Source: Cladorhizidae sp. MBARI D1340-BT2 (Eukaryota; Porifera; Demospongiae; Poecilosclerida; Cladorhizidae). From it: a stretch of 64,000 bases of DNA. Every line of letters starts with the position of its first letter. Position 1 is the stretch's first letter. The notes beneath the pieces are model-generated. The model did no database searches, was not told the origin of the DNA, and saw only the letters and a list, made by a program, of their open reading frames with translations. The DNA is taken from contig JAQNBH010000003.1 of the NCBI GenBank assembly GCA_028752905.1, positions 23,747,989 through 23,811,988 of the forward strand. Direction: 5' to 3'. A program made the translations under genes and the position numbers. Positions 10,501-24,645 of this stretch are shown piece after piece.

Positions 10501-13500
10501 CCAGGAAAAATCCCAAACCTTACCACTTCAAATCACCATAACTTGCTAATACTTAGAGTAGTCAAAATTTTGGCACGTACAAAAGACAGATAATTAGAAG
10601 GGCTATCCGATGATATAAAAATTATCTTTTTGGGGTAAAGTGTAGAAAAGTTATGAGCTTCACGGCCAAAAAAAACAATATTTTTGGGGGGGAAATGAGA
10701 AACATATAGACCAAATTAGGGCAAATATCAAGATAGAGAACACATAATGAAACCTATCATTCGAATCATATCAAGTCCATTACAGTGAAGTGTGCAGAAT
10801 ATTATGGATGTTTGATATCAACAGAGAGCACAGAGAGAGACCTATCTTAATAGCTATATATCAAGTTTATTCAGTGAAGTGTGGAGAATCTATGAAGCTA
10901 ACCTGTTTAGCATCAAGAGAGAGCAGAGAGAAACCTATCTTGTGATTCTATCAAGTCCATTACTGTGAAGTATGCAGAATATACGGATGTTTGGTATCAA
11001 GAGAGAGAACAGAGAGAGGCCTACCTTTAGAGCTATATATCAAGTCTATTCAGTGAAGTGTGGAGAATCTATGAAGCTAACATGTTTAGCTCAAGATAGA
11101 GAACACTGAGAGATACCTATCTTGCAAGTCCATTACAGCGAAGTGTGCAGAATATATGGATGTTTGGTATCAAGAGAGAGCACTTGGAGAGTCCTATCTT
11201 AATAGCTATATATCAAGTCTATTCAGTGAAGTGTGGATAATCTACGAAGCTAACATGTTTAGCATCAAGTAAGAGTACAATTCATAACTGCCCTAATTAA
11301 CAAGACCAAAGTCCCAGATTTTGTCAACTGATAGAGAAGGCCCTTATCTGCAACATGTGAACAGATTATCAATAAATGCAGTGGTTTTTCACTGGCAGGC
11401 CACCGCTTTGGCAACTGGAAAACGCCAGGAAAAATCCCAAACCTTACCACTTCAAATCACCATAACTTGCTAATACTTAGAGTACTCAAAATTTTGGCAC
11501 GTACAAAAGACAGATAATTAGAAGGGCTATCCGGTGATATAAAAATTATCTTTTTGGGGTAAAGTGTAGAAAAGTTATGAGCTTCACGGCCAAAAAAAAC
11601 AATATTTTTGGGGGGGAAATGAGAAACATATAGACCAAATTAGGGCAAATATCAAGATAGAGAACACATAATGAAACCTATCATTCGAATCATATCAAGT
11701 CCATTACAGTGAAGTGTGCAGAATATTATGGATGTTTGATATCAACAGAGAGCACAGAGAGAGACCTATCTTAATAGCTATATATCAAGTTTATTCAGTG
11801 AAGTGTGGAGAATCTATGAAGCTAACCTGTTTAGCATCAAGAGAGAGCAGAGAGAAACCTATCTTGTGATTCTATCAAGTCCATTACTGTGAAGTATGCA
11901 GAATATACGGATGTTTGGTATCAAGAGAGAGAACAGAGAGAGGCCTACCTTTAGAGCTATATATCAAGTCTATTCAGTGAAGTGTGGAGAATCTATGAAG
12001 CTAACATGTTTAGCTCAAGATAGAGAACACTGAGAGATACCTATCTTGCAAGTCCATTACAGCGAAGTGTGCAGAATATATGGATGTTTGGTATCAAGAG
12101 AGAGCACTTGGAGAGTCCTATCTTAATAGCTATATATCAAGTCTATTCAGTGAAGTGTGGATAATCTACGAAGCTAACATGTTTAGCATCAAGTAAGAGT
12201 ACAATTCATAACTGCCCTAATTAACAAGACCAAAGTCCCAGATTTTGTCAACTGATAGAGAAGGCCCTTATCTGCAACATGTGAACAGATTATCAATAAA
12301 TGCAGTGGTTTTTCACTGGCAGGCCACCGCTTTGGCAACTGGAAAACGCCAGGAAAAATCCCAAACCTTACCACTTCAAATCACCATAACTTGCTAATAC
12401 TTAGAGTACTCAAAATTTTGGCACGTACAAAAGACAGATAATTAGAAGGGCTATCCGATGATATAAAAATTATCTTTTTGGGGTAAAGTGTAGAAAAGTT
12501 ATGAGCTTCACGGCCAAAAAAAACAATATTTTTGGGGGGGAAATGAGAAACATATAGACCAAATTAGGGCAAATATCAAGATAGAGAACACATAATGAAA
12601 CCTATCATTCGAATCATATCAAGTCCATTACAGTGAAGTTTGCAGAATATTATGGATGTTTGATATCAACAGAGAGCACAGAGAGAGACCTATCTTAATA
12701 GCTATATATCAAGTTTATTCAGTGAAGTGTGGAGAATCTATGAAGCTAACCTGTTTAGCATCAAGAGAGAGCAGAGAGAAACCTATCTTGTGATTCTATC
12801 AAGTCCATTACTGTGAAGTATGCAGAATATACGGATGTTTGGTATCAAGAGAGAGAACAGAGAGAGGCCTACCTTTAGAGCTATATATCAAGTCTATTCA
12901 GTGAAGTGTGGAGAATCTATGAAGCTAACATGTTTAGCTCAAGATAGAGAACACTGAGAGATACCTATCTTGCAAGTCCATTACAGCGAAGTGTGCAGAA
13001 TATATGGATGTTTGGTATCAAGAGAGAGCACTTGGAGAGTCCTATCTTAATAGCTATATATCAAGTCTATTCAGTGAAGTGTGGATAATCTACGAAGCTA
13101 ACATGTTTAGCATCAAGTAAGAGTACAATTCATAACTGCCCTAATTAACAAGACCAAAGTCCCAGATTTTGTCAACTGATAGAGAAGGCCCTTATCTGCA
13201 ACATGTGAACAGATTATCAATAAATGCAGTGGTTTTTCACTGGCAGGCCACCGCTTTGGCAACTGGAAAACGCCAGGAAAAATCCCAAACCTTACCACTT
13301 CAAATCACCATAACTTGCTAATACTTAGAGTACTCAAAATTTTGGCACGTACAAAAGACAGATAATTAGAAGGGCTATCCGGTGATATAAAAATTATCTT
13401 TTTGGGGTAAAGTGTAGAAAAGTTATGAGCTTCACGGCCAAAAAAAACAATATTTTTGGGGGGGAAATGAGAAACATATAGACCAAATTAGGGCAAATAT

Positions 13501-16500
13501 CAAGATAGAGAACACATAATGAAACCTATCATTCGAATCATATCAAGTCCATTACAGTGAAGTGTGCAGAATATTATGGATGTTTGATATCAACAGAGAG
13601 CACAGAGAGAGACCTATCTTAATAGCTATATATCAAGTTTATTCAGTGAAGTGTGGAGAATCTATGAAGCTAACCTGTTTAGCATCAAGAGAGAGCAGAG
13701 AGAAACCTATCTTGTGATTCTATCAAGTCCATTACTGTGAAGTATGCAGAATATACGGATGTTTGGTATCAAGAGAGAGAACAGAGAGAGGCCTACCTTT
13801 AGAGCTATATATCAAGTCTATTCAGTGAAGTGTGGAGAATCTATGAAGCTAACATGTTTAGCTCAAGATAGAGAACACTGAGAGATACCTATCTTGCAAG
13901 TCCATTACAGCGAAGTGTGCAGAATATATGGATGTTTGGTATCAAGAGAGAGCACTTGGAGAGTCCTATCTTAATAGCTATATATCAAGTCTATTCAGTG
14001 AAGTGTGGATAATCTACGAAGCTAACATGTTTAGCATCAAGTAAGAGTACAATTCATAACTGCCCTAATTAACAAGACCAAAGTCCCAGATTTTGTCAAC
14101 TGATAGAGAAGGCCCTTATCTGCAACATGTGAACAGATTATCAATAAATGCAGTGGTTTTTCACTGGCAGGCCACCGCTTTGGCAACTGGAAAACGCCAG
14201 GAAAAATCCCAAACCTTACCACTTCAAATCACCATAACTTGCTAATACTTAGAGTACTCAAAATTTTGGCACGTACAAAAGACAGATAATTAGAAGGGCT
14301 ATCCGATGATATAAAAATTATCTTTTTGGGGTAAAGTGTAGAAAAGTTATGAGCTTCACGGCCAAAAAAAACAATATTTTTGGGGGGGAAATGAGAAACA
14401 TATAGACCAAATTAGGGCAAATATCAAGATAGAGAACACATAATGAAACCTATCATTCGAATCATATCAAGTCCATTACAGTGAAGTTTGCAGAATATTA
14501 TGGATGTTTGATATCAACAGAGAGCACAGAGAGAGACCTATCTTAATAGCTATATATCAAGTTTATTCAGTGAAGTGTGGAGAATCTATGAAGCTAACCT
14601 GTTTAGCATCAAGAGAGAGCAGAGAGAAACCTATCTTGTGATTCTATCAAGTCCATTACTGTGAAGTATGCAGAATATACGGATGTTTGGTATCAAGAGA
14701 GAGAACAGAGAGAGGCCTACCTTTAGAGCTATATATCAAGTCTATTCAGTGAAGTGTGGAGAATCTATGAAGCTAACATGTTTAGCTCAAGATAGAGAAC
14801 ACTGAGAGATACCTATCTTGCAAGTCCATTACAGCGAAGTGTGCAGAATATATGGATGTTTGGTATCAAGAGAGAGCACTTGGAGAGTCCTATCTTAATA
14901 GCTATATATCAAGTCTATTCAGTGAAGTGTGGATAATCTACGAAGCTAACATGTTTAGCATCAAGTAAGAGTACAATTCATAACTGCCCTAATTAACAAG
15001 ACCAAAGTCCCAGATTTTGTCAACTGATAGAGAAGGCCCTTATCTGCAACATGTGAACAGATTATCAATAAATGCAGTGGTTTTTCACTGGCAGGCCACC
15101 GCTTTGGCAACTGGAAAACGCCAGGAAAAATCCCAAACCTTACCACTTCAAATCACCATAACTTGCTAATACTTAGAGTACTCAAAATTTTGGCACGTAC
15201 AAAAGACAGATAATTAGAAGGGCTATCCGGTGATATAAAAATTATCTTTTTGGGGTAAAGTGTAGAAAAGTTATGAGCTTCACGGCCAAAAAAAACAATA
15301 TTTTTGGGGGGGAAATGAGAAACATATAGACCAAATTAGGGCAAATATCAAGATAGAGAACACATAATGAAACCTATCATTCGAATCATATCAAGTCCAT
15401 TACAGTGAAGTGTGCAGAATATTATGGATGTTTGATATCAACAGAGAGCACAGAGAGAGACCTATCTTAATAGCTATATATCAAGTTTATTCAGTGAAGT
15501 GTGGAGAATCTATGAAGCTAACCTGTTTAGCATCAAGAGAGAGCAGAGAGAAACCTATCTTGTGATTCTATCAAGTCCATTACTGTGAAGTATGCAGAAT
15601 ATACGGATGTTTGGTATCAAGAGAGAGAACAGAGAGAGGCCTACCTTTAGAGCTATATATCAAGTCTATTCAGTGAAGTGTGGAGAATCTATGAAGCTAA
15701 CATGTTTAGCTCAAGATAGAGAACACTGAGAGATACCTATCTTGCAAGTCCATTACAGCGAAGTGTGCAGAATATATGGATGTTTGGTATCAAGAGAGAG
15801 CACTTGGAGAGTCCTATCTTAATAGCTATATATCAAGTCTATTCAGTGAAGTGTGGATAATCTACGAAGCTAACATGTTTAGCATCAAGTAAGAGTACAA
15901 TTCATAACTGCCCTAATTAACAAGACCAAAGTCCCAGATTTTGTCAACTGATAGAGAAGGCCCTTATCTGCAACATGTGAACAGATTATCAATAAATGCA
16001 GTGGTTTTTCACTGGCAGGCCACCGCTTTGGCAACTGGAAAACGCCAGGAAAAATCCCAAACCTTACCACTTCAAATCACCATAACTTGCTAATACTTAG
16101 AGTACTCAAAATTTTAGCACGTACAAAAGACAGATAATTAGAAGGGCTATCCGATGATATAAAAATTATCTTTTTGGGGTAAAGTGTAGAAAAGTTATGA
16201 GCTTCACGGCCAAAAAAAACAATATTTTTGGGGGGGAAATGAGAAACATATAGACCAAATTAGGGCAAATATCAAGATAGAGAACACATAATGAAACCTA
16301 TCATTCGAATCATATCAAGTCCATTACAGTGAAGTGTGCAGAATATTATGGATGTTTGATATCAACAGAGAGCACAGAGAGAGACCTATCTTAATAGCTA
16401 TATATCAAGTTTATTCAGTGAAGTGTGGAGAATCTATGAAGCTAACCTGTTTAGCATCAAGAGAGAGCAGAGAGAAACCTATCTTGTGATTCTATCAAGT

Positions 16501-16812
16501 CCATTACTGTGAAGTATGCAGAATATACGGATGTTTGGTATCAAGAGAGAGAACAGAGAGAGGCCTACCTTTAGAGCTATATATCAAGTCTATTCAGTGA
16601 AGTGTGGAGAATCTATGAAGCTAACATGTTTAGCTCAAGATAGAGAACACTGAGAGATACCTATCTTGCAAGTCCATTACAGTGAAGTGTGCAGAATATA
16701 TGGATGTTTGGTATCAAGAGAGAGCACTTGGAGAGTCCTATCTTAATAGCTATATATCAAGTCTATTCAGTGAAGTGTGGATAATCTACGAAGCTAACAT
16801 GTTTAGCATCAA
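7573..16812. repeat. Region II: ten units, 3-unit then 2-unit rhythm
   Basis: Cores start at 7573, 8497, 9421, 10345, 11269, 12193, 13117, 14041, 14965 and 15889. The first three (gtagtc/ccgatga; ccggtga with gtgtgc; ccgatga with gtttgc) recur as the next three, except that the homopolymer tract of 7573 is ggccc plus seven A's. After that the ccggtga/gtgtgc and ccgatga types alternate as pairs at 11269, 13117 and 14965. All but the last carry cagcgaag in A3. The unit at 15889 has a private ttttagcac in its core and cagtgaag in A3. Confidence 0.75.
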
Positions 16813-17735
16813 GTAAGAGTACAATTCATAACTGCCCTAATTAACAAGACCAAAGTCCCAGATTTTGTCAACTGATAGAGAAGGCCCTTATCTGCAACAT
16901 GTGAACAGATTATCAATAAATGCAGTGGTTTTTCACTGGCAGGCCACCGCTTTGGCAACTGGAAAACGCCAGGAAAAATCCCAAACCTTACCACTTCAAA
17001 TCACCATAACTTGCTAATACTTAGAGTACTCAAAATTTTGGCACGTAGAAAAGACAGATAATTAGAAGGGCTATCCTGTAATATAAAAATTATCTTTTTG
17101 GGGTAAAGTGTAGAAAAGTTATGAGCTTCACGGCAAAAAACAACAATATTTTTGGGGGGGAAATGAGAAACATATAGACCAAATTAGGGCAAATATCAAG
17201 ATAGAGAACACATAATGAAACCTATCATTCGAATCATATCAAGTCCATTACAGTGAAGTTTGCAGAATATTATGGATGTTTGATATCAACAGAGAGCACA
17301 GAGAGAGACCTATCTTAATAGCTATATATCAAGTTTATTCAGTGAAGTGTGGAGAATCTATGAAGCTAACCTGTTTAGATCAAGAGAGAGCAGAGAGAAA
17401 CCTATCTTGTGATTCTATCAAGTCCATTACTGTGAAGTATGCAGAATATACGGATGTTTGGTATCAAGAGAGAGAACAGAGAGAGGCCTACCTTTAGAGC
17501 TATATATCAAGTCTATTCAGTGAAGTGTGGAGAATCTATGAAGCTAACATGTTTAGCTCAAGATAGAGAACACTGAGAGATACCTATCTTGCAAGTCCAT
17601 TACAGCGAAGTGTGCAGAATATATGGATGTTTGGTATCAAGAGAGAGCACTTGGAGAGTCCTATCTTAATAGCTATATATCAAGTCTATTCAGTGAAGTG
17701 TGGATAATCTACGAAGCTAACATGTTTAGCATCAA
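16813..17735. repeat. Odd 923-bp unit with a 1-bp deletion in B1
   Basis: This unit differs from its neighbours: gtagaaaag, a private cctgtaat in place of ccggtgat, a six-A caacaat tract, and gtttgc. B1 reads tttagatcaag near 17375-17383, lacking the C of tttagcatcaag. That single deletion explains the 923-bp length and opens a fortuitous 73-codon frame at 17276-17497. Its tract type otherwise appears from 28913 on and in region IV, so it may have been introduced by exchange. Confidence 0.8.
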
Positions 17736-18660
17736 GTAAGAGTACAATTCATAACTGCCCTAATTAACAAGACCAAAGTCCCAGATTTTGTCAACTGATA
17801 GAGAAGGCCCTTATCTGCAACATGTGAACAGATTATCAATAAATGCAGTGGTTTTTCACTGGCAGGCCACCGCTTTGGCAACTGGAAAACGCCAGGAAAA
17901 ATCCCAAACCTTACCACTTCAAATCACTATAACTTGCTAATACTTAGAGTACTCAAAATTTTGGCACGTACAAAAGACAGATAATTAGAAGGGCTATCCG
18001 GTGATATAAAAATTATCTTTTTGGGGTAAAGTGTAGAAAAGTTATGAGCTTCACGGCCAAAAAAACCCAATATTTTTGGGGGGGAAATGAGAAACATATA
18101 GACCAAATTAGGGCAAATATCAAGATAGAGAACACATAATGAAACCTATCATTCGAATCATATCAAGTCCATTACAGTGAAGTGTGCAGAATATTATGGA
18201 TGTTTGATATCAACAGAGAGCACAGAGAGAGACCTATCTTAATAGCTATATATCAAGTTTATTCAGTGAAGTGTGGAGAATCTATGAAGCTAACCTGTTT
18301 AGCATCAAGACAGAGCAGAGAGAAACCTATCTTGTGATTCTATCAAGTCCATTACTGTGAAGTATGCAGAATATACGGATGTTTGGTATCAAGAGAGAGA
18401 ACAGAGAGAGGCCTACCTTTAGAGCTATATATCAAGTCTATTCAGTGAAGTGTGGAGAATCTATGAAGCTAACATGTTTAGCTCAAGATAGAGAACACTG
18501 AGAGATACCTATCTTGCAAGTCCATTACAGTGAAGTGTGCAGAATATATGGATGTTTGGTATCAAGAGAGAGCACTTGGAGAGTCCTATCTTAATAGCTA
18601 TATATCAAGTCTATTCAGTGAAGTGTGGATAATCTACGAAGCTAACATGTTTAGCATCAA

Positions 18661-19232
18661 GTAAGAGTACAATTCATAACTGCCCTAATTAACAAGACCA
18701 AAGTCCCAGATTTTGTCAACTGATAGAGAAGGCCCTTATCTGCAACATGTGAACAGATTATCAATAAATGCAGTGGTTTTTCACTGGCAGGCCACCGCTT
18801 TGGCAACTGGAAAACGCCAGGAAAAATCCCAAACCTTATCACTTCAAATCACCATAACTTGCTAATACTTAGAGTACTCAAAATTTTGGCACGTACAAAA
18901 GACAGATAATTAGAAGGGCTATCCGGTGATATAAAAATTATCTTTTTGGGGTAAAGTGTAGAAAAGTTATGAGCTTCACGGCCAAAAAAAAACAATATTT
19001 TTTGGGGGGGAATGAGAAACATATAGACCAAATTAGGGCAAATATCAAGATAGAGAACACATAATGAAACCTATCATTCGAATCATATCAAGTCCATTAC
19101 AGTGAAGTGTGCAGAATATATGGATGCTTGGTATCAAGAGAGAGCACTTGGAGAGTCCTATCTTAATAGCTATATATCAAGTCTATTCAGTGAAGTGTGG
19201 ATAATCTACGAAGCTAACATGTTTAGCATCAA
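18661..19232. repeat. Short unit 1 (572 bp)
   Basis: Core followed by one fused A monomer (19049-19137) and B3. The fused monomer has the 5' part of A1 and the 3' part of A3 (gaatatatggatgcttgg), so about 352 bp from A1 to A3 is missing. The core carries cttatc in place of cttacc and a nine-A tract followed by caat. Confidence 0.95.
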
Positions 19233-19804
19233 GTAAGAGTACAATTCATAACTGCCCTAATTAACAAGACCAAAGTCCCAGATTTTGTCAACTGATAGAG
19301 AAGGCCCTTATCTGCAACATGTGAACAGATTATCAATAAATGCAGTGGTTTTTCACTGGCAGGCCACCGCTTTGGCAACTGGAAAACGCCAGGAAAAATC
19401 CCAAACCTTATCACTTCAAATCACCATAACTTGCTAATACTTAGAGTACTCAAAATTTTGGCACGTACAAAAGACAGATAATTAGAAGGGCTATCCGGTG
19501 ATATAAAAATTATCTTTTTGGGGTAAAGTGTAGAAAAGTTATGAGCTTCACGGCCAAAAAAAAACAATATTTTTTGGGGGGGAATGAGAAACATATAGAC
19601 CAAATTAGGGCAAATATCAAGATAGAGAACACATAATGAAACCTATCATTCGAATCATATCAAGTCCATTACAGTGAAGTGTGCAGAATATATGGATGCT
19701 TGGTATCAAGAGAGAGCACTTGGAGAGTCCTATCTTAATAGCTATATATCAAGTCTATTCAGTGAAGTGTGGATAATCTACGAAGCTAACATGTTTAGCA
19801 TCAA
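19233..19804. repeat. Short unit 2 (572 bp), tandem with the first
   Basis: It matches the preceding short unit in every base I compared; the fused A monomer is at 19621-19709. This is the only place where two short units are adjacent, which looks like a very recent tandem duplication of 572 bp. Confidence 0.95.
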
Positions 19805-21653
19805 GTAAGAGTACAATTCATAACTGCCCTAATTAACAAGACCAAAGTCCCAGATTTTGTCAACTGATAGAGAAGGCCCTTATCTGCAACATGTGAACAG
19901 ATTATCAATAAATGCAGTGGTTTTTCACTGGCAGGCCACCGCTTTGGCAACTGGAAAACGCCAGGAAAAATCCCAAACCTTACCACTTCAAATCACCATA
20001 ACTTGCTAATACTTAGAGTACTCAAAATTTTGGCACGTACAAAAGACAGATAATTAGAAGGGCTATCCGATGATATAAAAATTATCTTTTTGGGGTAAAG
20101 TGTAGAAAAGTTATGAGCTTCACGGCCAAAAAAAACAATATTTTTGGGGGGGAAATGAGAAACATATAGACCAAATTAGGGCAAATATCAAGATAGAGAA
20201 CACATAATGAAACCTATCATTCGAATCATATCAAGTCCATTACAGTGAAGTGTGCAGAATATTATGGATGTTTGATATCAACAGAGAGCACAGAGAGAGA
20301 CCTATCTTAATAGCTATATATCAAGTTTATTCAGTGAAGTGTGGAGAATCTATGAAGCTAACCTGTTTAGCATCAAGAGAGAGCAGAGAGAAACCTATCT
20401 TGTGATTCTATCAAGTCCATTACTGTGAAGTATGCAGAATATACAGATGTTTGGTATCAAGAGAGAGAACAGAGAGAGGCCTACCTTTAGAGCTATATAT
20501 CAAGTCTATTCAGTGAAGTGTGGAGAATCTATGAAGCTAACATGTTTAGCTCAAGATAGAGAACACTGAGAGATACCTATCTTGCAAGTCCATTACAGCG
20601 AAGTGTGCAGAATATATGGATGTTTGGTATCAAGAGAGAGCACTTGGAGAGTCCTATCTTAATAGCTATATATCAAGTCTATTCAGTGAAGTGTGGATAA
20701 TCTACGAAGCTAACATGTTTAGCATCAAGTAAGAGTACAATTCATAACTGCCCTAATTAACAAGACCAAAGTCCCAGATTTTGTCAACTGATAGAGAAGG
20801 CCCTTATCTGCAACATGTGAACAGATTATCAATAAATGCAGTGGTTTTTCACTGGCAGGCCACCGCTTTGGCAACTGGAAAACGCCAGGAAAAATCCCAA
20901 ACCTTACCACTTCAAATCACCATAACTTGCTAATACTTAGAGTACTCAAAATTTTGGCACGTACAAAAGACAGATAATTAGAAGGGCTATCCGGTAATAT
21001 AAAAATTATCTTTTTGGGGTAAAGTGTAGAAAAGTTATGAGCTTCACGGCCAAAAAAACCCAATATTTTTGGGGGGGAAATGAGAAACATATAGACCAAA
21101 TTAGGGCAAATATCAAGATAGAGAACACATAATGAAACCTATCATTCGAATCATATCAAGTCCATTACAGTGAAGTGTGCAGAATATTATGGATGTTTGA
21201 TATCAACAGAGAGCACAGAGAGAGACCTATCTTAATAGCTATATATCAAGTTTATTCAGTGAAGTGTGGAGAATCTATGAAGCTAACCTGTTTAGCATCA
21301 AGACAGAGCAGAGAGAAACCTATCTTGTGATTCTATCAAGTCCATTACTGTGAAGTATGCAGAATATACGGATGTTTGGTATCAAGAGAGAGAACAGAGA
21401 GAGGCCTACCTTTAGAGCTATATATCAAGTCTATTCAGTGAAGTGTGGAGAATCTATGAAGCTAACATGTTTAGCTCAAGATAGAGAACACTGAGAGATA
21501 CCTATCTTGCAAGTCCATTACAGTGAAGTGTGCAGAATATATGGATGTTTGGTATCAAGAGAGAGCACTTGGAGAGTCCTATCTTAATAGCTATATATCA
21601 AGTCTATTCAGTGAAGTGTGGATAATCTACGAAGATAACATGTTTAGCATCAA

Positions 21654-22225
21654 GTAAGAGTACAATTCATAACTGCCCTAATTAACAAGACCAAAGTCCC
21701 AGATTTTGTCAACTGATAGAGAAGGCCCTTATCTGCAACATGTGAACAGATTATCAATAAATGCAGTGGTTTTTCACTGGCAGGCCACCGCTTTGGCAAC
21801 TGGAAAACGCCAGGAAAAATCCCAAACCTTATCACTTCAAATCACCATAACTTGCTAATACTTAGAGTACTCAAAATTTTGGCACGTACAAAAGACAGAT
21901 AATTAGAAGGGCTATCCGGTGATATAAAAATTATCTTTTTGGGGTAAAGTGTAGAAAAGTTATGAGCTTCACGGCCAAAAAAAAACAATATTTTTTGGGG
22001 GGGAATGAGAAACATATAGACCAAATTAGGGCAAATATCAAGATAGAGAACACATAATGAAACCTATCATTCGAATCATATCAAGTCCATTACAGTGAAG
22101 TGTGCAGAATATATGGATGCTTGGTATCAAGAGAGAGCACTTGGAGAGTCCTATCTTAATAGCTATATATCAAGTCTATTCAGTGAAGTGTGGATAATCT
22201 ACGAAGCTAACATGTTTAGCATCAA
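21654..22225. repeat. Short unit 3 (572 bp)
   Basis: Same junction, same cttatc core and nine-A tract as the first two; fused A monomer at 22042-22130. The preceding B3 carries gaagataac. Confidence 0.95.
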
Positions 22226-24074
22226 GTAAGAGTACAATTCATAACTGCCCTAATTAACAAGACCAAAGTCCCAGATTTTGTCAACTGATAGAGAAGGCCC
22301 TTATCTGCAACATGTGAACAGATTATCAATAAATGCAGTGGTTTTTCACTGGCAGGCCACCGCTTTGGCAACTGGAAAACGCCAGGAAAAATCCCAAACC
22401 TTACCACTTCAAATCACCATAACTTGCTAATACTTAGAGTACTCAAAATTTTGGCACGTACAAAAGACAGATAATTAGAAGGGCTATCCGATGATATAAA
22501 AATTATCTTTTTGGGGTAAAGTGTAGAAAAGTTATGAGCTTCACGGCCAAAAAAAACAATATTTTTGGGGGGGAAATGAGAAACATATAGACCAAATTAG
22601 GGCAAATATCAAGATAGAGAACACATAATGAAACCTATCATTCGAATCATATCAAGTCCATTACAGTGAAGTGTGCAGAATATTATGGATGTTTGATATC
22701 AACAGAGAGCACAGAGAGAGACCTATCTTAATAGCTATATATCAAGTTTATTCAGTGAAGTGTGGAGAATCTATGAAGCTAACCTGTTTAGCATCAAGAG
22801 AGAGCAGAGAGAAACCTATCTTGTGATTCTATCAAGTCCATTACTGTGAAGTATGCAGAATATACAGATGTTTGGTATCAAGAGAGAGAACAGAGAGAGG
22901 CCTACCTTTAGAGCTATATATCAAGTCTATTCAGTGAAGTGTGGAGAATCTATGAAGCTAACATGTTTAGCTCAAGATAGAGAACACTGAGAGATACCTA
23001 TCTTGCAAGTCCATTACAGCGAAGTGTGCAGAATATATGGATGTTTGGTATCAAGAGAGAGCACTTGGAGAGTCCTATCTTAATAGCTATATATCAAGTC
23101 TATTCAGTGAAGTGTGGATAATCTACGAAGCTAACATGTTTAGCATCAAGTAAGAGTACAATTCATAACTGCCCTAATTAACAAGACCAAAGTCCCAGAT
23201 TTTGTCAACTGATAGAGAAGGCCCTTATCTGCAACATGTGAACAGATTATCAATAAATGCAGTGGTTTTTCACTGGCAGGCCACCGCTTTGGCAACTGGA
23301 AAACGCCAGGAAAAATCCCAAACCTTACCACTTCAAATCACCATAACTTGCTAATACTTAGAGTACTCAAAATTTTGGCACGTACAAAAGACAGATAATT
23401 AGAAGGGCTATCCGGTGATATAAAAATTATCTTTTTGGGGTAAAGTGTAGAAAAGTTATGAGCTTCACGGCCAAAAAAACCCAATATTTTTTGGGGGGAA
23501 ATGAGAAACATATAGACCAAATTAGGGCAAATATCAAGATAGAGAACACATAATGAAACCTATCATTCGAATCATATCAAGTCCATTACAGTGAAGTGTG
23601 CAGAATATTATGGATGTTTGATATCAACAGAGAGCACAGAGAGAGACCTATCTTAATAGCTATATATCAAGTTTATTCAGTGAAGTGTGGAGAATCTATG
23701 AAGCTAACCTGTTTAGCATCAAGACAGAGCAGAGAGAAACCTATCTTGTGATTCTATCAAGTCCATTACTGTGAAGTATGCAGAATATACGGATGTTTGG
23801 TATCAAGAGAGAGAACAGAGAGAGGCCTACCTTTAGAGCTATATATCAAGTCTATTCAGTGAAGTGTGGAGAATCTATGAAGCTAACATGTTTAGCTCAA
23901 GATAGAGAACACTGAGAGATACCTATCTTGCAAGTCCATTACAGTGAAGTGTGCAGAATATATGGATGTTTGGTATCAAGAGAGAGCACTTGGAGAGTCC
24001 TATCTTAATAGCTATATATCAAGTCTATTCAGTGAAGTGTGGATAATCTACGAAGATAACATGTTTAGCATCAA

Positions 24075-24645
24075 GTAAGAGTACAATTCATAACTGCCCT
24101 AATTAACAAGACCAAAGTCCCAGATTTTGTCAACTGATAGAGAAGGCCCTTATCTGCAACATGTGAACAGATTATCAATAAATGCAGTGGTTTTTCACTG
24201 GCAGGCCACCGCTTTGGCAACTGGAAAACGCCAGGAAAAATCCCAAACCTTATCACTTCAAATCACCATAACTTGCTAATACTTAGAGTACTCAAAATTT
24301 TGGCACGTACAAAAGACAGATAATTAGAAGGGCTATCCGGTGATATAAAAATTATCTTTTTGGGGTAAAGTGTAGAAAAGTTATGAGCTTCACGGCCAAA
24401 AAAAACAATATTTTTGGGGGGGGAATGAGAAACATATAGACCAAATTAGGGCAAATATCAAGATAGAGAACACATAATGAAACCTATCATTCGAATCATA
24501 TCAAGTCCATTACAGTGAAGTGTGCAGAATATATGGATGCTTGGTATCAAGAGAGAGCACTTGGAGAGTCCTATCTTAATAGCTATATATCAAGTCTATT
24601 CAGTGAAGTGTGGATAATCTACGAAGCTAACATGTTTAGCATCAA
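24075..24645. repeat. Short unit 4 (571 bp)
   Basis: Same A1/A3 fusion (24462-24550) and cttatc core, but with an eight-A tract and eight G's. It starts the 571-bp sub-lineage of short units. Confidence 0.95.

Noticed and set aside
17276..17497. 73-codon plus-strand ORF as a gene
   Set aside because: It is created by a 1-bp deletion in one satellite monomer; its translation simply reads the GA-rich monomers.
18849..19031. 60-codon minus-strand ORFs here and at 19421, 20917, 21842 and 23338
   Set aside because: They appear only with particular lengths of the poly-A/poly-G tract, here begin with TTG rather than ATG, and read through homopolymers. They are frame accidents of the core.
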